From positions 380,890 to 444,889 of the forward strand of contig NZ_LGIQ01000002.1 in NCBI RefSeq assembly GCF_001187725.1: DNA of 64,000 bases. The letters run 5' to 3'. A program made the translations under genes and the position numbers. This DNA comes from Brevibacillus reuszeri (GTDB taxonomy: Bacteria > Bacillota > Bacilli > Brevibacillales > Brevibacillaceae). Shown here in pieces: positions 40,632 through 48,984 of this stretch (within the stretch, counting starts at the first letter, position 1; every line of letters starts with the position of its first letter). The notes beneath the pieces were generated by a model. The model had not been told where the DNA came from. It worked only from the letters and a program-made list of their open reading frames with translations, and ran no database searches.

Positions 40632-41541
40632 GGCTTTCTTCCTCCAAGAAGATCTTTTCCAGTGAAGGCTCCTCAACATGGACTCCGTAGATGTCGATAC
40701 GAGCCTGTACGAGCGCGCGGATTAAGGTTGCTACCTTTTGTTCATCGTCGACCTGCAGGGAAAAACGCCCGTCTCCCCACGTGAGATTTCGCCCCAACGA
40801 TTCCACAAATGTACAAAGAGTAGTCTGCTCCCCAGCAGAAAAGGCAGAGTGTCGAACAGATACATGACGCCACTTCTGGTGGGCAGACTGTAATTCATCC
40901 AGACTTCCAAGCGACCCGATTTTTCCGTTTTTCATGATCGCGATACGGGTACAAATCTTTTCTACCTCATTCAGGTTGTGCGAGGTCATGAAGATCGTTT
41001 TGCCCTGTGCGTGCAAGCTTCTAAGCAGCTCTTGAATATGCAGCGCCGACTCCACGTCGACTCCTGATGTTGGCTCATCCAGAAACAATAGCTCCGGATC
41101 TCCGACGAGTGCCTGAGCGATTCCCAGCTTCTTTTTCATCCCGAAGGAAAACGTTTTGGCCTTGCGCGTTGCGTGTTCCTTAAGCTCCACAGCCGCTAAA
41201 ATCCGGTTGCATTCCTGCTGAGTCAGCGAAACGCCTTTGACACGGGCAAAATAATGCAGATGAGCAGCAGCTGTCAGCGAATCATAAAAGGTGGAGTAAT
41301 CAGGCAAGACACCGATTCTTCGCTTCCATTCCTCTGACCCGCTATCGTCACCAAACATTCGGATTGTGCCTGAGGTTGGACGAATGATGCCTGTGAGCAT
41401 ATTGATGAAGGTAGACTTGCCAGCTCCGTTTCGCCCGAGAAAGCCAAAGATTTCACCGCTTTGGACTTCTAGACTGACGTTATTTACAACCGTTCTATTT
41501 CCAAAGCGTTTGCTCAGTTGGACAGTTTCAATCACCTGCAT
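40624..41541 (-). CDS. ABC-2 type transporter ATPase (BcrA-like)
   Basis: 305 residues from MQVIETVQLSKRFGNRTVV. Walker A GRNGAGKST, signature FSFGMKKKLGIAQALVG (degenerate, as in many BcrA/CcmA-type proteins), Walker B LLFLDEPTSGVD and H-loop MTSHN. The C-terminal ~90 residues form the usual extra domain of drug or lantibiotic exporters. GGAGGG before ATG 41541, which overlaps the permease stop (TAATG). Divergent from a two-component system, as with antimicrobial-peptide resistance loci. Confidence 0.92.
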   Translation of the reverse strand: MQVIETVQLSKRFGNRTVVNNVSLEVQSGEIFGFLGRNGAGKSTFINMLTGIIRPTSGTIRMFGDDSGSEEWKRRIGVLPDYSTFYDSLTAAAHLHYFARVKGVSLTQQECNRILAAVELKEHATRKAKTFSFGMKKKLGIAQALVGDPELLFLDEPTSGVDVESALHIQELLRSLHAQGKTIFMTSHNLNEVEKICTRIAIMKNGKIGSLGSLDELQSAHQKWRHVSVRHSAFSAGEQTTLCTFVESLGRNLTWGDGRFSLQVDDEQKVATLIRALVQARIDIYGVHVEEPSLEKIFLEEESHV

Positions 41542-42236
41542 TAGCAATCCCTCCTTTGAAACAAGTAGATGGAAACGGACAGGAATACTACTGCATACAG
41601 CCAGATAAAGCCGATCCAAGCTCCACCTTTTTGAATAAAGGTGTACGGTGTCAAATAGGCGGTAAATTGTGCAGCGGGATGTCCCGAAAGCGCGCTCCAC
41701 ATGCCCAGGCCAGGGAGCACCATGGCCAGAACAATTCCGAGAAACATGGTATAGCTAGGACGAGGCACGGCCAAGGAAAGCAGCACGGCCAGCGTGATGC
41801 AGTATACAAGCAAGGACAAGCACTGCCAAAATGTCTTGGCATCGAATGTATGAACAGTAGCCAAAACGACGCCAAAGGTAATCACAAGGCATGCGAGCCA
41901 AAAGAGAACGACTCCCAAAAACTTGCCGAAAATAATTTTTGTCCGGGAGGTTCGTGTGACGAGAAAGCGAATCGTTCTGCCAGCCAGCTCCCGGTTCATT
42001 ACGTCATGGGACAAGCTGAATACAAACAATGGTCCGAGCAGCATGATGAGAACAAGGATGCCAAGTGCATGTCCTTTCGCCAGCTCATGCGCCGGGAAAA
42101 AGCTTGCTGCCTGATTCACCAGATCAGAGACCAGATACGAAATGCCGACAATAAAGGCTACGGTAATCAACGATTTAATGCTTTTGAACAATCTAATAAA
42201 TTCGTGTTGGCAAATGGCCCACATCGGTTTGTTCAC
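41541..42236 (-). CDS. ABC-2 type permease
   Basis: 231 residues, six helices (e.g. SLITVAFIVGISYLVSDLVN, GILVLIMLLGPLFVFSLSHDVM, VVLFWLACLVITFGVVLATVH), with the segment SHDVMNRELAGRTIRFLVTRTSRTKIIFGKFLG typical of ABC-2 membrane subunits. First gene of the operon, transcribed away from the response regulator. Exports or expels an unknown substrate, probably a peptide antibiotic or lipid. Confidence 0.88.
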   Translation of the reverse strand: MNKPMWAICQHEFIRLFKSIKSLITVAFIVGISYLVSDLVNQAASFFPAHELAKGHALGILVLIMLLGPLFVFSLSHDVMNRELAGRTIRFLVTRTSRTKIIFGKFLGVVLFWLACLVITFGVVLATVHTFDAKTFWQCLSLLVYCITLAVLLSLAVPRPSYTMFLGIVLAMVLPGLGMWSALSGHPAAQFTAYLTPYTFIQKGGAWIGFIWLYAVVFLSVSIYLFQRRDC

Positions 42237-42288
42237 TTCCTTTCTTCTCTTTTATTGTAAAAGGTCTTCCTTTCCGGTAGCGAAACAC

Positions 42289-42306
42289 TACCTTACCATT
42301 ACCTTA
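42289..42306. promoter_or_regulatory. Direct repeats, candidate response-regulator site
   Basis: TACCTTA occurs at 42289-42295 and 42300-42306, exactly 11 bases apart, the spacing of OmpR-type regulator half-sites. It lies ~30-47 bases before a TATGAT -10-like box (42336-42341) with a poor -35, as expected of an activator-dependent promoter. Confidence 0.5.
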
Positions 42307-42364
42307 ACGTTTTCGTTCGTCCGAGCAGCACATGATATGATGAATACAAGAAGGAGGGTGCGTT

Positions 42365-43084
42365 GTGGAAACAGAAGCGAGAATATTGCTTGTCGACGAT
42401 GAAGAAGCGATCCTGCACATGGTGAAGACCGTCCTGAAAAAGGAAGGCTTTTTATACATCGATACGTGTACAAGGGCACAGCAGGCATTGCGTCTGATAG
42501 AAGAGAGGACGTATGATCTGTTGATTCTGGATGTCATGCTGCCCGATAAAAGTGGATTTGAGCTGTGTGCAGCGGTGCGCCAACGAACGCAGGCTCCGAT
42601 TTTCTTCCTTTCCGCAAAAGGCTCCGACTTTGATAAGCTTAGTGGCTTTGCTTATGGAGCTGACGATTATATCACCAAGCCCTTTCACCCATTGGAGGTC
42701 GTAGCACGAGTAAAGGCGCATTTGCGACGAACGCTGGGAACGTCTACAGCAGCGGCACAAGAGGAAAAGCGATATGCGTTTGACCGAATCCTCGTTAATG
42801 TGGATGCGGCAGAGCTGATTGTTGATGGAAAACAGGTGGACTGCCCGGCGCAAGTGTTTCAGCTTCTTGTTTTCTTTTGTCAAAATCCGAATCGGGTCTT
42901 TACGAAGGAACAAATATACGATCATGTCTGGAAGGATGAGTATGGCTTGTTTGATGAAAATACCGTGATGGTGCACATTCATAAGCTGCGGCAGCGGATT
43001 GAGGAAAATCCGAGTCAGCCGAAGCATCTTGTCACGATCAGGGGACTGGGCTATAAGCTGGTGACGAACGGGAAGTCATCATGA
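42365..43084 (+). CDS. OmpR-family response regulator
   Basis: 239 residues, GTG start after GGAGGG. Receiver: VDDEEAI, LLILDVMLPDKSG with the phospho-Asp, FFLSAKG (S in place of the usual T), and TKPFHPLEV. Output: winged helix with CPAQVFQLLVFFCQNPNRVFTKEQIYDHVW and HLVTIRGLGYKLV. Overlaps the kinase start by 4 bases. Divergent from an ABC-2 transporter operon that it likely controls through the direct repeats between them. Confidence 0.92.
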   Translation: METEARILLVDDEEAILHMVKTVLKKEGFLYIDTCTRAQQALRLIEERTYDLLILDVMLPDKSGFELCAAVRQRTQAPIFFLSAKGSDFDKLSGFAYGADDYITKPFHPLEVVARVKAHLRRTLGTSTAAAQEEKRYAFDRILVNVDAAELIVDGKQVDCPAQVFQLLVFFCQNPNRVFTKEQIYDHVWKDEYGLFDENTVMVHIHKLRQRIEENPSQPKHLVTIRGLGYKLVTNGKSS

Positions 43085-44838
43085 ATCTGCGGAAAAAGCT
43101 GATCATCCAGTATGTCCGCCAGTTTTTCGGGTTTGTCGTCGTGCTTTTTGTTTGTATGAGTATTTCGCTGATGGTGCTTGGAGTACGCGTCACCAATGAA
43201 GAGATTGCTGCTGATCCATCCCGCCTGAGTGCTTCTGATCTGGCGATGCAGCTAAGTGCAGAGGGCGAGACCATCCGGGTAGAGAACAAGGTGGAGAAAA
43301 GCGTCGCAGCGCATAATGGCTGGATGCAAATTATGGATGAGCAGGGGAAGGCTATCTACACATTTCATACACCTGCCGATATTCCGACCACCTACACGCC
43401 GGGTGAGTGGATTGCATGGATACAGAATGAACGTGCTGCTCCGTACCATTTTACTTATTGGATCGTGACGGTGGCGGAAAAGAAAATGATCGTCCTGTAT
43501 GCAACCCCTGCGCCAGAATTTGAGTTGATGAGACAATTACTCGTTTCGCAGCCTTTGGGAAGCAAGCAGGCTACAGAGGGATTACAGCAAAACTTTTCCC
43601 GGGAAAATGCCTGGTATGTCATCTATGACCGGGATGGGCAGCTTCTTGAGCAGTGGAATCATGCAAACGCATCCTTGCGCCTTGATTTGACAGAGGTTTT
43701 ACAAAACGGGCAGGGACAAAAAAACACGCCGCAGCGCATTATTAGCCGTTATGACCAAGAAAGCGGAAAGACATACGTGGTCGGGCTGCACAATCCAGGC
43801 TTCCAGGCAGATGCCGCGGGTGATTCGGTGGACAATGTGCTGGAGGATGTGCTCAGGCAGCTTCTAGTCATTATGATTTTGTGTATTGTTTTCATCGGAA
43901 GCTGGTATGCGCTGCGAGTAGGAAAACCGCTTCTGCACATGGTGAGCTGGATCGAGCGCTTGTCGAAAGGTCAGTACATAGAGCCCGTCGCACGAAACGG
44001 TCGCAGGGCGGGAATGACGAGAAAAGGGAAATGGAAGAGCCCATTCGCAGTCTATAAAGACATGTTTGATGCACTCGCGCATTTAAGTGAGACGCTGCGG
44101 ATGAATGAACAACGGCAAAAAGATATGGAACGAACGAGGGAAGAATGGATATCCGGCTTGTCTCACGATTTGAAGACACCGCTCAGCTCTATTTTTGGCT
44201 ACGCGGCTATTCTGGAGACAGAAGCATACGAATGGGCCGAGGGCGAGGTTGGGCAGTTCGGGAGGACAATACGGGAAAAAGCGGATTACATGAATGGCTT
44301 GATCGAGGATTTGAACCTGACCTACCGTTTGAAAAACAACGCCCTGCCGCTCGTAAAGGAATCGATCGAGGTTGTCGAAGCAATCAGGAGGATCACGGTA
44401 GACATGGTGAATGACCCAGGAGCAGATGAACACGTGATCGAGTTTCGCACCTCTGTACCTGTTGTTTATGCAGAAGTGGATCCGAGCTATTTTCGTCGGA
44501 TCATCGTTAATATTTTGGCAAATGCCATCAAGCATACGCCAGCAGGGACACAGGTGCTCGTCAGTGTGAATGCTTTGGAGGAGCATGACGGATTTGCCGT
44601 TGCAATCAGCGATAATGGACCTGGTATGGATGAGCAGACGCAGGCAAATCTGTTTGAAAGGTATTACCGTGGAGGACATACAGAAGAGGATGTCAGCGGA
44701 ACTGGCCTCGGAATGGCGATCGCCAAGCAGCTTGTACTGGCGCATGGCGGTGAAATAAGAGCCTGGAGCGCGCAGGGAAAGGGAACTACCGTCACGATGA
44801 CTTTTCCGCGCGTAACGCCAGTTATAAGAAAAGACTAG
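43081..44838 (+). CDS. Sensor histidine kinase with large extracellular domain
   Basis: 585 residues: helix 1 (FFGFVVVLFVCMSISLMVLG), an extracellular sensor of ~240 residues, helix 2 (LLVIMILCIVFIGSWYALRV), HAMP-like linker, H-box WISGLSHDLKTPLSSIFGY, N-box VNILANAIKHTP, G1 DNGPGMD and G2 GTGLGMAIAKQL. The large sensor sets it apart from the sensor-less BceS type. It forms a pair with the regulator upstream and faces an ABC-2 transporter, suggesting detection of a peptide or wall-active compound. Confidence 0.92.
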   Translation: MNLRKKLIIQYVRQFFGFVVVLFVCMSISLMVLGVRVTNEEIAADPSRLSASDLAMQLSAEGETIRVENKVEKSVAAHNGWMQIMDEQGKAIYTFHTPADIPTTYTPGEWIAWIQNERAAPYHFTYWIVTVAEKKMIVLYATPAPEFELMRQLLVSQPLGSKQATEGLQQNFSRENAWYVIYDRDGQLLEQWNHANASLRLDLTEVLQNGQGQKNTPQRIISRYDQESGKTYVVGLHNPGFQADAAGDSVDNVLEDVLRQLLVIMILCIVFIGSWYALRVGKPLLHMVSWIERLSKGQYIEPVARNGRRAGMTRKGKWKSPFAVYKDMFDALAHLSETLRMNEQRQKDMERTREEWISGLSHDLKTPLSSIFGYAAILETEAYEWAEGEVGQFGRTIREKADYMNGLIEDLNLTYRLKNNALPLVKESIEVVEAIRRITVDMVNDPGADEHVIEFRTSVPVVYAEVDPSYFRRIIVNILANAIKHTPAGTQVLVSVNALEEHDGFAVAISDNGPGMDEQTQANLFERYYRGGHTEEDVSGTGLGMAIAKQLVLAHGGEIRAWSAQGKGTTVTMTFPRVTPVIRKD

Positions 44839-44866
44839 AGACTGTTTGATTCCTGTCTCTAGTCTG
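44832..44866. terminator. Terminator hairpin
   Basis: Perfect 11-bp stem AGACTAGAGAC/GTCTCTAGTCT; on the minus strand followed by TTTTCTT. It contains the kinase stop codon and ends the convergent GNAT gene. Confidence 0.8.
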
Positions 44867-44871
44867 TATGC

Positions 44872-45369
44872 TTACAAGCCGGGTGCAGATACAAAGGTTT
44901 GATATACCCTCTCCTCTTCTTTACGCTCTTGAAAATCATTTCGGGTGTATTCCGCAATGCTTTTTCTCCAGAAGGCTATGGCAGGGAGATTGCTTCTGAT
45001 CTGAAAGACCTCCCATTTTCCGGGAAATTTTCGGAAGATCTCATGCGCGACGGTTTTTCCCAAACCATGTCTTCGGAAGCGTTTCATCATAAAAAACTCC
45101 GCTATCGAATAAACTTGCTCGTTATTATGGTCAGGAAAGCTGCGAACGAGTACAAAACCAGCCAGCTTGCCCTCTACCTTCACAAAAAAAGGATGGCGGA
45201 CTGGATCACTCCAATACTCATCAACATAGGGATAACCAAAACAGCCGTCCTCATTGACATCGATTGGTAAAAACTCGCTGAAATCATATAAGTACAGCTC
45301 CAATAAGCGCTTGAGGACCTCTTTTTCTTCAATCGGAATCGATGTAAGTGTAAAATGGTTGGCAGCCAT
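44872..45369 (-). CDS. GNAT-fold predicted acetyltransferase
   Basis: 165 residues. N-terminal VLKRLLELYLYDFSEFLPIDVNEDG, then the acetyl-CoA core LAGFVLVRSF, YSIAEFFMMKRFRRHGLGKTVAHEIF with R-x-x-G-x-G-K, and C-terminal AIAFWRKSIAEYTRNDF. This matches the 'predicted acetyltransferase' (COG5628-like) group. Substrate unknown. Single gene with a terminator at 44832-44866. Confidence 0.85.
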   Translation of the reverse strand: MAANHFTLTSIPIEEKEVLKRLLELYLYDFSEFLPIDVNEDGCFGYPYVDEYWSDPVRHPFFVKVEGKLAGFVLVRSFPDHNNEQVYSIAEFFMMKRFRRHGLGKTVAHEIFRKFPGKWEVFQIRSNLPAIAFWRKSIAEYTRNDFQERKEEERVYQTFVSAPGL

Positions 45370-45440
45370 GGGAAAGCCTCCTTATGAGCAGGTATCTCTA
45401 TCGTATACGATGGACCAAATTGTGGAAATAAAAACGGAAA

Positions 45441-45476
45441 AGAAAAGTGCCACCCGAATAATAGGCGACACTTTTG
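45441..45476 (-). terminator. Intrinsic terminator of yitT-like gene
   Basis: On the minus strand AAAAGTGTCGCC pairs with GGTGGCACTTTT (wobbles allowed), then CTTTTCC. Confidence 0.75.
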
Positions 45477-45508
45477 ATAACGTATTAGATTCAGCATGAT
45501 GCTAATTG

Positions 45509-46390
45509 TTAGTGAATAGCGTTCTTTTTGAATTGTCCGCCACGTACGTCGTGAATGTTCCCCACGGCCAAAAAGGAAGTAGGGTCTACTTCTTCCACAA
45601 TCAGCTTGAGCTTGGCTTCCTCCAGACGCGTAATGATGCAGAAAATGACTTTCTTATCGTCGCCTGTATAGCCGCCCTCACCTTTCAGATAAGTAACACC
45701 ACGACCCAGACGAGCAACGATTGCGTCACCGAGCTCTTTGTGATTGTCGCTAATAATCCAAACCGATTTGGATTCCTGGAATCCTTCGATGGTCAGATCG
45801 ATCATTTTGAAAGCAATGTAATAGGCAATCAGCGAGTACATCGCGCGATCCCAACCGAATACAAATCCGGCGCTACTCAAAATGAATAGGTTGATAAACA
45901 TCACGATCTCACCAACGGAGAAGGGAGACTTCTTATTGAACAAGACAGCGATAATTTCCGTACCGTCCAATGAACCCCCATAGCGCAGGACAAGTCCAAC
46001 ACCAATACCTAAAATGATTCCACCGAATACAGCAGCGAGCAGAGGGTCACCGGTTAAACCAGGAACGGGATGGAGAAGGGATGTTCCAATCGACATAATG
46101 GTTACCCCAAACAAGGTTGAGATAGCAAATGTTTTCCCAATTTGCTTGTACCCAATTAAGAGGAAAGGTAAGTTCAAGAGGAACAGGAAGATACCAAGCT
46201 TCATTCCTGTCAGGTGCGAGGCAATAATGGAGACACCTACAATTCCACCGTCAATGATGTTGTTTGGAACCAGAAAGATTTCCAAAGCAACAGAGACGAG
46301 AGAGGCACCAATCAGAATGAAGAGGATCCTCTTGAGCAGTTTTCCAATCGGTAATTTTTGGTGAGCTGATTTTGCGACTGTTTGTTCCAT
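45509..46390 (-). CDS. YitT family membrane protein (DUF161/DUF2179)
   Basis: 293 residues: five or six helices (ILFILIGASLVSVALEIFLVP, IDGGIVGVSIIASHLTGM and others) followed by a C-terminal DUF2179 domain (VTYLKGEGGYTGDDKKVIFCIITRLEEAKLKLIVEEVDP). The GGSLDGTEIIAVLFNKK motif is a family hallmark. Function of YitT proteins is unknown; the C-terminal domain may bind a small ligand. ATG 46390 has GGGAGAGG before it. Confidence 0.93.
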   Translation of the reverse strand: MEQTVAKSAHQKLPIGKLLKRILFILIGASLVSVALEIFLVPNNIIDGGIVGVSIIASHLTGMKLGIFLFLLNLPFLLIGYKQIGKTFAISTLFGVTIMSIGTSLLHPVPGLTGDPLLAAVFGGIILGIGVGLVLRYGGSLDGTEIIAVLFNKKSPFSVGEIVMFINLFILSSAGFVFGWDRAMYSLIAYYIAFKMIDLTIEGFQESKSVWIISDNHKELGDAIVARLGRGVTYLKGEGGYTGDDKKVIFCIITRLEEAKLKLIVEEVDPTSFLAVGNIHDVRGGQFKKNAIH

Positions 46391-46592
46391 CGTTCCTCTC
46401 CCCAATTTGGATTTTATTCCATTCTATTATAACATTCATTATTGCTTGACAAAGGCGTGAATGTGCATTACCCGAAAAAATAGTACATTCGCATCTGACT
46501 TCACGAGAATCATTAGAGGAATAGGTATTGACTGCCAATGTTTTCGTTGTTATTTTCAAACTGTTAGGACAATTACGAGGGGGAAAATGACG

Positions 46593-47063
46593 ATGAGTGC
46601 CTTGCAGGTAGAGACGGAGATAGAGTCTCCTCTGGAGCTGGTATGGTTAGCCTTTACGCAAACAGACCGCGTGATTCAGTGGTTTGCTCCTGACGCCAAT
46701 ATTGAGCCGCGTTTGGGTGGCGCGTATGAATTGTTCTTTGATCCGAGTAATCGGGAGCAAATGGGAACCAAAGGATGCTTCCTGACTCTATTCGAACCAA
46801 AGGAGAGGCTGGGCTTTACTTGGAAGGGCCCGGATGATTTTGCGGCTATCATGAACCAGGACAATGCGTTAACATACGTCCTTGTCACGTTATCGGAGCT
46901 GTCGGGGAAAACCAAAGTGGTCATCGAGCATTTTGGCTGGAAAGAATCCGAGGAGTGGGACAAAGCCAGGGCTTGGCACAAAATGGCCTGGTCACAAGTA
47001 GTGTCAAGCCTGAAATCTGCACTGGAAACTGGCAAAGGCGATTTGTGCTGCGTCCCTGAATAG
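46593..47063 (+). CDS. SRPBCC/AHSA1-type protein
   Basis: 156 residues of the START/Bet v1-like AHSA1 group: MSALQVETEIESPLELVWLAFTQTDRVIQWFAPDANIEPRLGGAYEL at the start, GCFLTLFEPKERLGFTW in the middle and a C-terminal long helix WHKMAWSQVVSSLKSALE. These small cavity proteins bind hydrophobic ligands; physiological roles are mostly unknown. ATG 46593 is nine bases from GAGGGGG; ATG 46587 is also possible. Terminator follows. Confidence 0.85.
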   Translation: MSALQVETEIESPLELVWLAFTQTDRVIQWFAPDANIEPRLGGAYELFFDPSNREQMGTKGCFLTLFEPKERLGFTWKGPDDFAAIMNQDNALTYVLVTLSELSGKTKVVIEHFGWKESEEWDKARAWHKMAWSQVVSSLKSALETGKGDLCCVPE

Positions 47064-47122
47064 GAAGAATTCACAATACAAATTATGTACAACCATTCGT
47101 TTTCAGACGTTCTTTTTACATG

Positions 47123-47161
47123 AAAAAAGGAGCCGTCCTTTCAGGGGGACAGCTCCTTTTT
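47123..47161. terminator. Bidirectional intrinsic terminator
   Basis: AAAAAAGGAGC and GCTCCTTTTTT with inner GTCC/GGAC; ends AHSA1 (plus) and eutH (minus). Confidence 0.88.
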
Positions 47162-47164
47162 GAT

Positions 47165-48442
47165 TTATTCTTTTGTAGCGGCTACTTCTGCAGCAGCAGT
47201 TTTTGGCGCATCTTCCAGGTATTCATTTGGTCCAATAATGCCAGCAGCGCGGTCTTGCTTTTCCAGCTCCAAAGCTTTTGGTACAGACAGCCAGTAGGAA
47301 AGTGCGATCGCGATTACACCAGCACCCAATTTACCGAGCAGTACCGGCAGGATGATGTTTGGCTGGAAGTTTGCCGAGAAGCTCAGGTGGTCACCGAGCA
47401 AGAAGGCAGCACAGACACCGAATGCGATGTTGATTACTTTGTCTTTTGGCGGCATGGAACGAACGAGACGGAACATCGCCAAAATGTTTGCGATCGTAGC
47501 GAGCAAGCCAGCACTACCTGTAGAGCTCAAGCCTAATTTCATACCGAGAGATTCCAGTGGCTTCGCACAGTATTTGCGCAGCAAGTATACCATCGGGAAC
47601 GCACCAGCGAGCATGATACCGATATAACCGGCAGTTTCCAAAGCACGGTATTGGTCAGCAGGATCGGCGATGATCGGGTCAAAGCCCCAAGCACCAAAGA
47701 TCGTAGAGAAGATTCCTGTAAAGTGTTGAACGATGGAGAAAACGAGTACCAGCTTGATACCAGCATCCATGGTTTTACCGAAAATCATAAATCCGCGAAT
47801 CATCAGGTCCGGCAAGAAGCGCAGACCGGCAGCAATTACCAATACAAAAATCAGGATCGGGGATAGATTCAACAGAACTTGTCCGATTCCGATAGCAAAA
47901 GCATAAGTAGAATCACCATTCGAAGCGATTTCAGCGCGTACTTGAGCGTTGGTCAAAGAAAGAATTGCACTTGTAATGAAAGCACCGATGGGAACAGTCA
48001 AAATACCGGACATGACACCCAGCGCCATATATTTATGGTCGCGTTTATCGAGCATCGCAAGCCCCATCGGAATGGAGAATACGATCGTAGCACCAGCCAT
48101 GAAACCAACGACCATCGCCATAACCCAACCCTCGGTGCTGGTCTTCAGGATGTTAGCCAATTGATATCCGCCCATGTCAGTGGCAAGGATTGCAGTAGCG
48201 GCAAGAGCTGGATCTGCACCGATCTTATGGAAGATAGGAGAAACCGCTTTTTCTACAAACCAGGAAATATAGGGCAGGGACGCCATGATACCGGCAGCAG
48301 GTACAAAGATATAACCGGTAGAGTGAATCCCTTCCATGAACTCTTTTCCGAGTCCTTCATCGCTATTGCGGATCGCAGCAATAGCCCCAATGACTGCACA
48401 TAACATGATAATGTAAATAATGACACTTCCAATGTGTTCCAT
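47165..48442 (-). CDS. eutH: Ethanolamine permease EutH
   Basis: 425 residues with about eleven helices. Starts MEHIGSVIIYIIMLCAVIGAIAAIRNSDEGLGKEFMEGIHSTGYIFVPAAGIMASLPYIS and contains the EutH-typical ATDMGGYQLA and GDHLSFSANFQPN segments. It brings in ethanolamine, especially at low pH. No other eut gene (eutBC, EutVW, microcompartment) is in the window. ATG 48442 follows AGGTGGGG. Transcribed from a consensus promoter ~400 bases upstream, through a leader with a terminator and multi-stem structure, and a cre-like site: see separate entries. Confidence 0.93.
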   Translation of the reverse strand: MEHIGSVIIYIIMLCAVIGAIAAIRNSDEGLGKEFMEGIHSTGYIFVPAAGIMASLPYISWFVEKAVSPIFHKIGADPALAATAILATDMGGYQLANILKTSTEGWVMAMVVGFMAGATIVFSIPMGLAMLDKRDHKYMALGVMSGILTVPIGAFITSAILSLTNAQVRAEIASNGDSTYAFAIGIGQVLLNLSPILIFVLVIAAGLRFLPDLMIRGFMIFGKTMDAGIKLVLVFSIVQHFTGIFSTIFGAWGFDPIIADPADQYRALETAGYIGIMLAGAFPMVYLLRKYCAKPLESLGMKLGLSSTGSAGLLATIANILAMFRLVRSMPPKDKVINIAFGVCAAFLLGDHLSFSANFQPNIILPVLLGKLGAGVIAIALSYWLSVPKALELEKQDRAAGIIGPNEYLEDAPKTAAAEVAATKE

Positions 48443-48478
48443 ACACAACCCCACCTTTTTCAGGATGTAAACAAAACG

Positions 48479-48557
48479 GTCATAGCTACCTTTTCAGAAA
48501 ACCTCTTATCGAGGCTGTTATGGGGGAGCGACCGCATTTTTAGCGGAATGCTATGAC
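48479..48557 (-). promoter_or_regulatory. Three-way-junction-like RNA structure near eutH start
   Basis: GTCATAGC and GCTATGAC (plus 48479-48486, 48550-48557) form an 8-bp closing helix that encloses two stems: CCTC/GAGG (48502-48505, 48511-48514) and CCGC/GCGG (48532-48535, 48543-48546). It ends 36 bases before the eutH ATG. An alternative GCATT/AATGC stem would exclude the closing helix. Confidence 0.45.
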
Positions 48558-48634
48558 TTGAATCAATCAGGAAGCAGATAAGGGAAGTATCTACTTTCTG
48601 GCTCAGTTAAAAACGTCGAGTTGCGCATTTAACT

Positions 48635-48680
48635 GAAAAAAGGCGCTTAGGATCTCGTAACCGAGAAATACCTAAGCGCC
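48635..48680 (-). terminator. Strong terminator inside the eutH leader
   Basis: Minus strand: GGCGCTTAGG and CCTAAGCGCC (10 bp) plus inner TCTCG/CGAGA, followed by TTTTTT. It is downstream of the promoter and ~190 bases before the eutH ATG, so it must be bypassed for expression. Confidence 0.88.
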
Positions 48681-48729
48681 TTTGCTTATTCGTGTGAACT
48701 TGTTTACAGTGCTTGCTTGACAAACAAAC

Positions 48730-48743
48730 TGGAACCGCTTTCA
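48730..48743. promoter_or_regulatory. cre-like site (CcpA)
   Basis: TGGAACCGCTTTCA matches the catabolite-responsive element TGWAANCGNTNWCA at 13 of 14 positions. It lies ~100 bases inside the transcribed eutH leader, where CcpA could act as a roadblock. Confidence 0.6.
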
Positions 48744-48787
48744 AACGACCTTAAAAATAAAGCCATAATTGCAACATCTACAAATCA

Positions 48788-48879
48788 TACGTATTGTCAA
48801 AAAATTCATGCCCTCTAAAGCGCCATTGCTTTAATCTGCATTATAACGTGATTATATGGTTAGGTGTACGTATTGTCAA
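48788..48879 (-). repeat. 13-bp direct repeat TACGTATTGTCAA
   Basis: Identical copies at 48788-48800 and 48867-48879 (79 bases apart). The upstream copy contains the -35 box of the eutH promoter; the other also contains TTGACA on the minus strand but lacks a -10 at the right distance. Confidence 0.7.
48851..48879 (-). promoter_or_regulatory. Consensus sigma-A promoter for eutH leader
   Basis: On the minus strand TTGACA, 17 bases, TATAAT: a perfect consensus. Transcription would start near 48844, giving a leader of about 400 bases. Confidence 0.85.
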
Positions 48880-48937
48880 CAGCCTCTTAGGAAGAAAGTA
48901 TGAATTTTTTACATATCAAAAAACTCTCGCAAGGCAA

Positions 48938-48974
48938 CAAAAAAGCTACCCCTCCATAAGTAGGGGCAGCTTTG
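48938..48974 (-). terminator. Intrinsic terminator of csp
   Basis: Minus strand AAAGCTGCCCCT and AGGGGTAGCTTTTTT, 8-nt loop. Confidence 0.88.
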
Positions 48975-48984
48975 TAAGTGCTGT

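Noticed and set aside
47120..48403. Plus-strand ORFs antisense to eutH
   Set aside because: Low-complexity polar readings of the complementary strand of membrane helices; no start signals.
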